Shown here: one piece after another, positions 8,468-15,625 of the stretch
Layout: the number at the start of each line of letters is the position of its first letter
Position numbering within the stretch: position 1 is the first letter of the stretch
Assembly (NCBI RefSeq): GCF_040685555.1
Contig: NZ_JBFBIK010000008.1
Location: forward strand, 56,567 to 120,566
DNA length: 64,000 nucleotides
Direction of reading: 5' to 3'
Source: Sphaerisporangium sp040685555
Lineage (GTDB): Bacteria; Actinomycetota; Actinomycetes; Streptosporangiales; Streptosporangiaceae
Program-made: the position numbers and the translations under genes
Notes under the pieces: generated by a model
Databases searched by the model: none
Told to the model about the DNA's origin: nothing
The model's input: only the letters and a program-made list of their open reading frames with translations

Positions 8468-9321
8468 ACCGCACCGTGAAGCTGTCCGCCCACGCCGTCT
8501 CCCATACGGCGGGGCGGCTGACCGTCAGCGGGCGCCTCCTGCCGTCGTTCCTGATCGTGGGGGCGCAGCGCAGCGGCACTACGTCCCTGTACCGTGCCCT
8601 GGCCCAGCATCCGCTGATGCTCAAACCGGTGCTCCGCAAGGGCGTCCACTACTTCGACATGGCGTACGGCAAGGGGATGTCGTGGTACCGCGCGCACTTC
8701 CCGCTGAAGGCCACCGCCCACCGCCTGGAGCGCAGGTACGGCATGCGCCCCCTCGCCTTCGAGTCCTCGCCGTACTACGTGTTCCACCCGCTGGCCGCCT
8801 CCCGGATCGCCTGTGACCTGCCGGGCGCGAAGCTGATCGTGCTGGTACGCGACCCGGTCGAGCGGGCCTACTCGGCTCACGCGCACGAGGTGGCGCGCGG
8901 CTTCGAGACCGAGCCGTCGTTCGAGCGTGCGATCGACCTGGAGCCCCACCGGCTGGCCGGAGAGGCGGAGCGGCTGTGCGAGCAGCCGTACGCGATCAGC
9001 CATGCCCACCGCCACCACGCCTACCTCGCCCGAGGCCGGTACACCGAGCAGCTCGACCGGCTGGAGCCTCTGTTCGGCCGGGGCCGGATCCTGGTGGTCG
9101 ACAGCGGGCGGTTCTTCACCTCGCCGGAGTGCGTGTACGACGAGGTGCTGGAGTTCCTCGGACTGCCCCGCCTCGGCGACCCGGTCTTCGAACGTCACAA
9201 CGCCCGCCCCCGGCCCGCGGACATGCCCGCCTCGCTGCGCGACGCGCTGTCCGACCACTTCACCCCCTGGGACCAGCGACTTCAGCCATGGCTGGCCTGC
9301 GAACCTTCCTGGCGCAGATGA
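8464..9321 (+). CDS. PAPS-dependent sulfotransferase (Sulfotransfer_1/NodH-like)
   Basis: 285 residues from ATG 8464, which overlaps the upstream stop and is preceded by a strong AGGAGGT at 8452-8458. The 5'-phosphosulfate loop is FLIVGAQRSGTTSLYRAL at about residues 30-47. The 3'-phosphate-binding motif is LIVLVRDPVERAYSAH at about 122-137, with the invariant Arg and Ser. It transfers sulfate from PAPS to a hydroxyl of an acceptor, here probably a lipid-linked sugar or polymer. It is the fourth gene of the exopolysaccharide operon and one of three sulfotransferases in the locus. The length is normal for the family. The following Wzx-like gene starts inside its last codons (ATGA, 9318-9321). 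Confidence 0.9.
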   Translation: MNRTVKLSAHAVSHTAGRLTVSGRLLPSFLIVGAQRSGTTSLYRALAQHPLMLKPVLRKGVHYFDMAYGKGMSWYRAHFPLKATAHRLERRYGMRPLAFESSPYYVFHPLAASRIACDLPGAKLIVLVRDPVERAYSAHAHEVARGFETEPSFERAIDLEPHRLAGEAERLCEQPYAISHAHRHHAYLARGRYTEQLDRLEPLFGRGRILVVDSGRFFTSPECVYDEVLEFLGLPRLGDPVFERHNARPRPADMPASLRDALSDHFTPWDQRLQPWLACEPSWRR

Positions 9322-10898
9322 CCGGCGAAGACACGATGCCCCCAACAGACGGCGCCTCCCCGCCAGGAAGCGTGGTGCCACCGGCGGACGACGCCGTTCC
9401 ACCGGCAGGCGGTCCGAGTGCACTGGTGGGCGGAGCCGGTTCGCTGGTCAAGGGGGGTGTGGCGGGGCTCGCCGGGGCGGTGGTCAATGCGGCTTCGCAG
9501 TTCCTGATCGTGGTGGCCCTGACCCGGGGACTCCACACCGGCACGGCGGGCGCCCTCTTCACCGCGACGACGCTCTGCCTGATGGTCGCGGGAATCCTCC
9601 GGCTCGACTCGGGCAACGGACTGATCTACTTCATCGCCCGGTCACGCAGACACGGCCAGCAGGACATATCCCGATATTTCCGTACAGCATTGGTGCCCGT
9701 CATCGTGCTGTCCATCGTCACGGCGGTCATCGTGATCGTATGTGCCGACACGATCGCGGCAGCCCTGGTCCCCACCCATGCCACGGCCGCGTCCGGCTCC
9801 GCCGCGACCGGCACCGCGTCCAGCGCGGTCACGGCCGCGTCCGGCTCGGTCACGGCTGTGCTGGGCTCGGCGCTTCGGGTGCTCGGGGTGGCGCTTCCGG
9901 TGATCGTCTGTGCCGACGTCCTGGTCTGCGCGACCAGGGGCTTCGGGTCGATGCGCCCGACCGCACTGCTGAGCGGGGTGCTCCAGCCCGGGGCGCAGCT
10001 CGTCCTCGTGGGGGCCGTGGCCCTGACAGGCGCCGCCACCGGTCTCAGCTGGGCGCTCCCCGCCGCCTGGGCCGTGCCCGCCCTGCCCGTACTGATCCTC
10101 AGCGCCCTCTGGTTACGCCGTCGCATGCCCGCAGAGCCGTACGTCACGGGGACCCGAGGATCCGACGCCGGGGAAACCACGGGACCGGACATCCCCGGAA
10201 CGGCGGGACCGTACGTCGGGGGGACGGCGGGGGAGTTCTGGCGTTATGTGGGGCCTCGGGCACTCGGGGGCGCGGTGCAGGCGGTGTTCCAGCGGCTCGA
10301 CATCGTGATCGTGGCGGTGCTCGCCGGGCCGGAGGAGGCCGCGCTGTACACCGCCGCCACGCGGTTCAAGGTGGTCGGCCAGCTCGTCAACCAAGGGCTC
10401 ACCCAGGCCGTGCAACCCCGGCTCATACGCGCGCTCGCGGAGGGCGATCTCTCCCTCGCCCGCAAGCTCTACCAGACCACCACCATGTGGCTGATCGCCC
10501 TGACCTGGCCCCTGTGGCTCGGGTACGCCGCGCTCGCGCCATGGCTGCTGCGGGTGTTCGGCGACGGCTACCGGCACGGAGCCGCCGTGGCGGCCGTGCT
10601 CGCCGCGACCATGATGCTGGCGACGGCCTGCGGCATGGCCGACGTCGTGCTGATCGCCGCCGGGCACACCGCGTCCAGCATGGTCAACATCCTCGGTGCG
10701 ATCGCGGTGACCACGGCCCTGGACGTCGTCCTGGTGCCCGCCCACGGCGCGTTCGGCGCCGTCCTCGGCTGGTCCGGCGGGGTCCTCGCCAAGAACCTGC
10801 TTCCCCTGTTCCAGATCGCCCGCCGGTACGAGCTGCGCCCGTTCGGCGTCCACAGCCTGCCCTCCCTGCGGCCCTGGCTCGCCGAGGAGGCCACATGA
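9318..10898 (+). CDS. Wzx-like polysaccharide flippase (MOP superfamily)
   Basis: 526 residues from ATG 9318 (ATGA overlap). About 12-14 membrane helices start near residue 45 (LVKGGVAGLAGAVVNAASQF). FWRYVGPRALGGAVQAVFQRLDIVIVAVLAG at about residue 310 is the second-half repeat typical of Wzx/MATE-type flippases. It should flip undecaprenyl-linked repeat units outward. Two soluble low-complexity inserts interrupt the fold: a T/A/S/G stretch at about residues 150-185 containing a repeated ACGGCCGCGTCCGGCTC, and a Gly/Thr-rich loop at about 275-305. It is coupled to the next sulfotransferase gene (ATGA, 10895-10898). Confidence 0.82.
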   Translation: MTGEDTMPPTDGASPPGSVVPPADDAVPPAGGPSALVGGAGSLVKGGVAGLAGAVVNAASQFLIVVALTRGLHTGTAGALFTATTLCLMVAGILRLDSGNGLIYFIARSRRHGQQDISRYFRTALVPVIVLSIVTAVIVIVCADTIAAALVPTHATAASGSAATGTASSAVTAASGSVTAVLGSALRVLGVALPVIVCADVLVCATRGFGSMRPTALLSGVLQPGAQLVLVGAVALTGAATGLSWALPAAWAVPALPVLILSALWLRRRMPAEPYVTGTRGSDAGETTGPDIPGTAGPYVGGTAGEFWRYVGPRALGGAVQAVFQRLDIVIVAVLAGPEEAALYTAATRFKVVGQLVNQGLTQAVQPRLIRALAEGDLSLARKLYQTTTMWLIALTWPLWLGYAALAPWLLRVFGDGYRHGAAVAAVLAATMMLATACGMADVVLIAAGHTASSMVNILGAIAVTTALDVVLVPAHGAFGAVLGWSGGVLAKNLLPLFQIARRYELRPFGVHSLPSLRPWLAEEAT

Positions 10899-11866
10899 CG
10901 CGTCGAGGAGACCACGTGAAGGAGGGGCCCATCCTGGTCAGAGGCCGTGTGAACCACGGGCCCATCCTGGTCACCGGGCTCCCGAGGAGCGGCACGAGCT
11001 GGGCCGGCAAGATGCTCGCCGCGGGTGGCGAGGTGGTCTACGTCAACGAGCCGCTCAACCCGGAGCGCCCGCCCGGCCGGTCCCCCGGGGTGCTGAACGC
11101 CACGGTCGGCCACCGGTTCCAGTACATCTGCCGCGACAACGAGGGGCCCTGGCTGCGCGCCTTCGCCGACACCGTGGCCCTTCGCTACCGCTACGCCGCC
11201 GAGTTGCGCCGCAACCGGTCGCCCGGCGACCTGGCACGCCTGACGAAGAACGCCGCCGCGTTCACCCTGGGCAGGCTGCGAGGGCGCCGGGCGCTGCTCG
11301 ACGACCCGTTCGCGCTGTTCTCGGCCGGCTGGTTCGCCGAACGCCTGGCCTGCCGCGTCGTCCTGCTGGTGCGTGACCCGGTGTCCTTCGTGGCGAGCTG
11401 GCAGCGGCTCGGGTGGACCGTCTACTTCCACGAGCTGCTCGAACAGCCGCTTCTCGTGCGCGACCACCCATGCGTCGAGGCGCTGCGCCCGCTCGTCGGC
11501 TCGCAGGACCGCCTCGCCAAGGCCGCCACCCTGTGGAACGTCGCGCGATCCGTCGCGGAGGACCTGGCCGGGCGGCACCCGTCCATCCGCCTGGCGGGGT
11601 ACGAGGACCTCGCCGCCGACCCGGTGAAGGGCTACCGCGACCTGTACGCGTGGTGCGGGCTCACCTGGTCACCCGCGGCCGAACGACGAATCGAACGCGC
11701 CTGCACGGCGGGGAATGCCCCGGAGAGGGACGCGGGGTTCTTGTGGACGGGGCTGTCGCGTACGGCCTACCGGCCTATGGACTCGCGCCGGGCCCTCACC
11801 CGCCACCGCGACCGGCTCACTCCGGAGGAGATCACCCGGATCCGGGAGCTGTCACGCCCCCGATAG
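10895..11866 (+). CDS. PAPS-dependent sulfotransferase, second of three
   Basis: 323 residues from ATG 10895 (overlaps the flippase stop; in-frame GTG 10916, after AGGAGACC, is an alternative). The phosphosulfate loop is ILVTGLPRSGTSWAGKML and the 3'-phosphate motif VVLLVRDPVSFVASWQR at about residue 157. RLAGYEDLAADPVKGYRDLYAW is the late motif of the family. The first ~20 residues carry a tandem duplication (GPILVRGRVNHGPILVTG); only the second copy leads into the P-loop. It is the last gene of the six-gene operon. Its 3' end overlaps the convergent WecG-type gene by 100 bases. Confidence 0.87.
   Translation: MTRRGDHVKEGPILVRGRVNHGPILVTGLPRSGTSWAGKMLAAGGEVVYVNEPLNPERPPGRSPGVLNATVGHRFQYICRDNEGPWLRAFADTVALRYRYAAELRRNRSPGDLARLTKNAAAFTLGRLRGRRALLDDPFALFSAGWFAERLACRVVLLVRDPVSFVASWQRLGWTVYFHELLEQPLLVRDHPCVEALRPLVGSQDRLAKAATLWNVARSVAEDLAGRHPSIRLAGYEDLAADPVKGYRDLYAWCGLTWSPAAERRIERACTAGNAPERDAGFLWTGLSRTAYRPMDSRRALTRHRDRLTPEEITRIRELSRPR
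10925..10973 (+). repeat. 33-base direct duplication at the 5' end of the second sulfotransferase gene
   Basis: GGGCCCATCCTGGTCA occurs at 10925-10940 and again at 10958-10973, exactly 33 bases apart, with similar upstream GTGnA-type flanks. The duplication is in frame and adds eleven codons ahead of the P-loop. Confidence 0.8.
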
Positions 11867-12678
11867 CCGGTGATCAGACGCTTCAGGAAGCAAACGGTGA
11901 GCAGGCGAAGTGCGAAGGGAAGGTCGTCGACGAGGTAGCGCCGCGCGAGCCGTCCGGGCTCGGCGGCCAGACGGAAAAGCCATTCGAGGCCTGAGCGTCG
12001 CATCCACTCGGGAGCCCTGCGGACCGACCCGGCGGTGAAGGCGATGGCCGACCCGCAGCCGACGAACCAGGCCCCGGGCAGATCGGCGCGCAGGGCGGCG
12101 ATCAGACGGTCCTGCTTGGGGAAGCCGAGCCCCACGAACACCAGGCGGGGACGCGCCGCGAGCAGCACCTCACGAACGGCCATCAGGCCCTCCTCCGAGG
12201 TCTCGAACCCTTGCGGAGGGGAGACGACGCCCGCCACGCACAGGCCCGGATAGCGGTCGGCCAGCACCTCGGACGCGTGGACGGCCACACCCGGCGGCCC
12301 GCCGAGCAGGTAGACCGGAAAGCCGTTGGACGCCGCCGCCTCCGACAGCGACCAGATCAGGTCGGCACCGGTGATGCGCTCGGGCACGGGCGTGCCGAGC
12401 AGCCTGGACGCCCACACCAGCGGCATGCCGTCGGGAACGGCGAGGTCGGCGCCCGCGACGAGCGCCCGTACCTCGGGGTCGCGCGAGCAGGCGCGGCAGA
12501 TGTCGACGTTGGGGGTGACCACGTGCCCGCCTTCCCCCCGCGCGAGGGCGGCGATCACGTGGCCTACCACCTCCCCCTCCGTGAGAGCGTCGACCTCGAC
12601 GCCCGCGACCGTCACTCGGGGGCGGCTCCCGATGGTCGCGAGCGCGGCGCCCTCACGGGTCTGTGTCCGAGGTGCCAT
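11767..12678 (-). CDS. WecG/TagA/CpsF-family (GT26) glycosyltransferase
   Basis: 303 residues from ATG 12678; the upstream GT2 stop and this start share one base (TGATG). The family signature is complete: VTPNVDICRACSRDPEVRAL, ADLAVPDGMPLVWASRLLG, ERITGADLIWSL, PRLVFVGLGFPKQDRLI and APEWMRRSGLEWLFRLAAEP. GT26 enzymes add a (ManNAc- or GlcA-type) sugar to undecaprenyl-linked intermediates at the membrane, so this probably adds the second sugar after the initiating glycosylphosphotransferase. It is the third gene of the minus-strand operon. Its last ~33 codons (RVISSGVSRSRWRVRARRESIGR) lie antisense to the second sulfotransferase. That tail is beyond the usual family end, so read-through after a lost stop is possible. 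Confidence 0.9.
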   Translation of the reverse strand: MAPRTQTREGAALATIGSRPRVTVAGVEVDALTEGEVVGHVIAALARGEGGHVVTPNVDICRACSRDPEVRALVAGADLAVPDGMPLVWASRLLGTPVPERITGADLIWSLSEAAASNGFPVYLLGGPPGVAVHASEVLADRYPGLCVAGVVSPPQGFETSEEGLMAVREVLLAARPRLVFVGLGFPKQDRLIAALRADLPGAWFVGCGSAIAFTAGSVRRAPEWMRRSGLEWLFRLAAEPGRLARRYLVDDLPFALRLLTVCFLKRLITGYRGRDSSRIRVISSGVSRSRWRVRARRESIGR

Positions 12679-13589
12679 CAGATGCCATGCCCTCGGGTGT
12701 GCAGAGCGCTGAGCACCGCGCGGGCGGAAACCACGCCCAGCGCGACGGCCAGCGCGAGCGGGACGCGGGGCTCCCCCCAGCGGGCGGCGAACGCGCGAAC
12801 GGCCCAGCGGCCCGCCTCGCGGCGGCGTCCCAGCGCGGCGTGGTGGAAGGCGAGCTGGCCGTAGATCCGCGCGGCGCCGCGCGGGTCGGCGGCCAGGTAG
12901 GGGTGCCGGGCGAGCATCCACTCAAGGCCCGCGATGCGGTCGGCCCACCGCGTCACGTACACGGAGGCTCCCCAGCGGACCCGCACCAGCGGCCGGTCGA
13001 CGTACGCCAGGGGATGGCGACCGGCGGCGCGAAGGGCGAGATCCCAGTCTTCGTTCTGCCCGGCCGGGGCGCTCTCGTCGGGCCATATGGACCCGCGCCT
13101 GAACAGGAACGTCGAGGAGTGCACCATCACCATGCGGGAGCGGGTGAGGTGCTGCCTTGTGACCTGGCTCGTGCCGGCGAGCCGGGGGACGCGCCGCGAG
13201 TCGTACTCGACCTCGATGGCGCAGCCCGCGAACTCGGCGGCCGGGTCGGCGGCGAGCGCGGCGAGCTGGGCGCCGAGCTTGCCAGGCAGCCACATGTCGT
13301 CGTCGTCGCAGAAGGCCACCAGGTCGGTGGCGAGCGCGGCGATGCCGGTGTTGCGAGCGCCGGGCAGCCCGGGGCTGAAACGGTTGGGCAGGACGCGGAC
13401 CCTTCCCTGGGCCTCGGCGACGACATCGGCGACCTGGACCACCACCGGCTCCACCTGGTCACCGTCGACCACCACGACGACGTCGACCCCGCCCGGATGA
13501 CGCTGGGCCAGCACCGCGCGCACCGCGGCCTGGAGCAGATGGGGACGGTCTCCCCGCGTGGGAACGACCACGCCGACGGTCGGGCTCAT
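12678..13589 (-). CDS. Family 2 glycosyltransferase (GT-A fold)
   Basis: 303 residues from ATG 13589, which overlaps the upstream sulfotransferase stop (ATGA); ATG 13595 is an alternative. N-terminal VGVVVPTRGDRPHLLQAAVRAVLAQ and the acidic metal site FCDDDDMWLPGKL (about residue 95) mark a GT2 enzyme. NEDWDLALRAA supplies the catalytic acidic motif (ED). It transfers a sugar from a nucleotide donor onto the growing repeat unit on the cytosolic face. No membrane helices are evident. It is the middle gene of the minus-strand operon. Confidence 0.9.
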   Translation of the reverse strand: MSPTVGVVVPTRGDRPHLLQAAVRAVLAQRHPGGVDVVVVVDGDQVEPVVVQVADVVAEAQGRVRVLPNRFSPGLPGARNTGIAALATDLVAFCDDDDMWLPGKLGAQLAALAADPAAEFAGCAIEVEYDSRRVPRLAGTSQVTRQHLTRSRMVMVHSSTFLFRRGSIWPDESAPAGQNEDWDLALRAAGRHPLAYVDRPLVRVRWGASVYVTRWADRIAGLEWMLARHPYLAADPRGAARIYGQLAFHHAALGRRREAGRWAVRAFAARWGEPRVPLALAVALGVVSARAVLSALHTRGHGI

Positions 13590-14569
13590 CTGCATTCCGA
13601 GGCGGGAAGCCCTGCTGCGAGCCATGGGGAGGTGGTCGCTTCCGGTGCCTGCCGATCGCGTACGCGATAGCCGTACTGGATCATCAGGGGCCAGGTCAGC
13701 GCGGTGACCAGCCACCCGTGGCGGCGGGACAGGCGGTCGCACCAGGAATCGTCCCTGCTGAGCTCCAGGGGCCCGGCGGTGAACCGCATCGGGTTGCCGG
13801 CGCAGGTGTGCGCCACCGACAGCTCGGCCAGGCCGGGACGGAGGAACGCCAGGCCACCCCCGTCGGCCTCACCGAACCCCAGGCGGGCCAGCAACGTGGA
13901 CAGGACCGCGCGGGGATCGGCCAGCAGGTCTTCGTACCGGATGCGGATCACGGTGCCGCCTCTGCGGGCGAGCAGCTCGAAGGCGAGGTTCTGCACGACC
14001 CAGTGAACGGAGGTGCGGAAGGGCCGCCAGCGGGTCATCGGGGTGCCGTCCTCGGGTCTTCTGACCTGCCGGCGCCAGGAGTACGCGACCGCGCGGGGAT
14101 CTCGGACCACGTGGACGACGCTCAGGTCGACGACCGGGGAGGTGCTCAGGCAGAAGGCCAGGGACGCGTGCTTGCTGGAGTCGACCACCACGGGACACGC
14201 GGCGATCTGCGCCGCCGCCTCGTAGACCCGCGAGTACGCCCGGGTGTAACCGCTGAGGCCGACGCGGCAATGCCGTGCCGCCATGGCGGGGATGTGGCGG
14301 GTGCGGTCGACCCTGTGCCGCAGCGTGAGCACGCGGTCGGCGAGGCCGGGCGACCATCCCCCGAACGCCCGGATGCCGACCCTGCGCCAGAAGGGACAGG
14401 CGGTGAACGGCTCCCCGCACCCGCACGGCTCGTGGGCGCCGACACCACGCTCCCACAGGTGAACCACCTCACCAAGGGGCGCGACGCCGGGGACCTCACC
14501 GAGCAGCCGCTCAAGCAGGGTCGTGCCGCTGCGCCCCAGCCCACCTAGGAAGATCACACGAACAGCCAC
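13586..14569 (-). CDS. PAPS-dependent sulfotransferase, third of three
   Basis: 327 residues from GTG 14569 (an in-frame GTG at 14614 would add 15 residues; neither has a strong ribosome site). P-loop VIFLGGLGRSGTTLLERLL at the very N-terminus and SVVHVVRDPRAVAYSWRRQ (about residue 150) for the 3'-phosphate. The VVDSSKHASLAFCL motif and the Cys-rich EPCGCGEPFTACPFWRRV are typical of the actinobacterial 'sulfotransferase family protein' subgroup, which differs from the two plus-strand sulfotransferases. It heads the minus-strand operon, and its stop overlaps the GT2 start. It presumably sulfates a different position of the same glycan. Confidence 0.87.
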   Translation of the reverse strand: MAVRVIFLGGLGRSGTTLLERLLGEVPGVAPLGEVVHLWERGVGAHEPCGCGEPFTACPFWRRVGIRAFGGWSPGLADRVLTLRHRVDRTRHIPAMAARHCRVGLSGYTRAYSRVYEAAAQIAACPVVVDSSKHASLAFCLSTSPVVDLSVVHVVRDPRAVAYSWRRQVRRPEDGTPMTRWRPFRTSVHWVVQNLAFELLARRGGTVIRIRYEDLLADPRAVLSTLLARLGFGEADGGGLAFLRPGLAELSVAHTCAGNPMRFTAGPLELSRDDSWCDRLSRRHGWLVTALTWPLMIQYGYRVRDRQAPEATTSPWLAAGLPASECR

Positions 14570-15231
14570 TGGACCCCCGAGAACAGCCAACACGAAACGT
14601 GCCGAAGCTAACACAGAGAGTAATCGCCAGGTGCTGGAACCACAAAGGATCTACCAACAACCCGGCACCCGTTGGGCGGTGGACTGGCTGGGCCGGGCGC
14701 GTCATTCCCTCCCCGCTCCCGTGCGACCGGGGCACCGGGTTGCTTCCTGCCGATGACATGACCACTCAAGACAGGCATGTAGCCGGGAAGGTCGCCTGCC
14801 CGTCACTGGCTAAACGAATCGTCATAATCCAGGCAATAGGCCGAGCAGGGCCGGAGTGGACCCCTGCCTCTGTCGGTCACTCTCAGTCATGCTTGAGCTT
14901 GGCGAAGAGCTGGGCTGCTTCGGGTGGCTTCCATTCCAAGCGGTTGGGGTCCTCGCGATACGGCTGCCAGGGAAGAACAGGCCCCGGCGGGAACTCGCCC
15001 CGGACAGGCCCCGGCGGGACCCCTCGCCCGCGGTCATGCCGAGCAGGCCATGACGCTGGTGGGCCAGCGTGGCGGGCGGCTCGTGCTCCAGGTCGCGGCC
15101 GAGGTCGCGAAGCATCGAAAGGTCGTCCATCGCTACTCCCGCCAGGCTCACGATCGAAGGATGCCGTTCTGTCGGAGCAGGTTGATACTCATTGGCCCAT
15201 CACGATGATCCTTCACCAATGGAGACATGGG
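14570..15231. other. Gene-poor junction between exopolysaccharide locus and accessory island
   Basis: 662 bases without an intact gene. It contains the promoter of the minus-strand operon near 14600-14760, a decayed reading frame (14822-15130, minus) and the leader of the 130-residue gene at 15232. On the minus strand at about 14975-15035 a CCCGCCGGGGCCTGT block is repeated. A second frame after it reads PYREDPNRLEWKPPEAAQ.. to a stop at 14883, which looks like the preserved C-terminus of a lost gene. Confidence 0.5.
14822..15130 (-). pseudogene. Decayed gene fragment with CU044_5270-like N-terminus
   Basis: The minus-strand frame begins MDDLSMLRDLGRDLEHEPP, like the N-termini of the CU044_5270-type membrane proteins that sit beside SigE-family sigma factors in actinomycetes. 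It then degenerates: no transmembrane segment follows, and the frame runs into sequence whose best coding potential is in another frame (ending LEWKPPEAAQLFAKLKHD at 14883). I read it as a deletion fusion of two gene ends. Family assignment is from the first ~30 residues only. Confidence 0.35.
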
Positions 15232-15624
15232 ATGGCCACGGTCACCTTCCGGGATGAGACTGCCACGGGCAGGCCTTTAGAGGAGTTCGCGCTCCCCGAT
15301 CTTCCAGACAGCATCTCGGCACGCGAGCTGGTACGACTCCGCGTGCGCGAGGAGGTCGCCCGGTACAACGCCGCGCCCACCGCCACGTACAACGGCCTGG
15401 TCCGCCCGGTGGACGCCGAGGTGGAGCTGAACGGCTACCGTATGGGCGCCGGACGCTGGATCGACTGGGAGCGGCAGGCCGACATCGCCGATCAGGCGTT
15501 CCAGCGCAACGGGTTCCTGCTGCTCATCGGGGACCGCCAGATCGTCGACCTCTCCGAGGAGATCGATCTGATCACCGATTCCGTCGTGTCGTTCATCAAG
15601 CTCGTCCCGTTGGTCGGAGGCTGA
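15232..15624 (+). CDS. Small conserved-looking protein paired with DUF4132 gene, unknown function
   Basis: 130 residues from ATG 15232, with GGAG at 15221-15224. I do not recognise a named family. It is soluble, with a beta-rich start (MATVTFRDETATGR), a charged helix (ARELVRLRVREEVARYN, about residues 32-48) and a C-terminal part ending DLSEEIDLITDSVVSFIKLVPLVGG. It is followed one base after its stop by the DUF4132 gene, with a GGAGG ribosome site inside its own last codons, so the two are coexpressed and probably interact. The next recognisable functional gene on either side is unrelated. Confidence 0.8.
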   Translation: MATVTFRDETATGRPLEEFALPDLPDSISARELVRLRVREEVARYNAAPTATYNGLVRPVDAEVELNGYRMGAGRWIDWERQADIADQAFQRNGFLLLIGDRQIVDLSEEIDLITDSVVSFIKLVPLVGG

Positions 15625-15625
15625 C

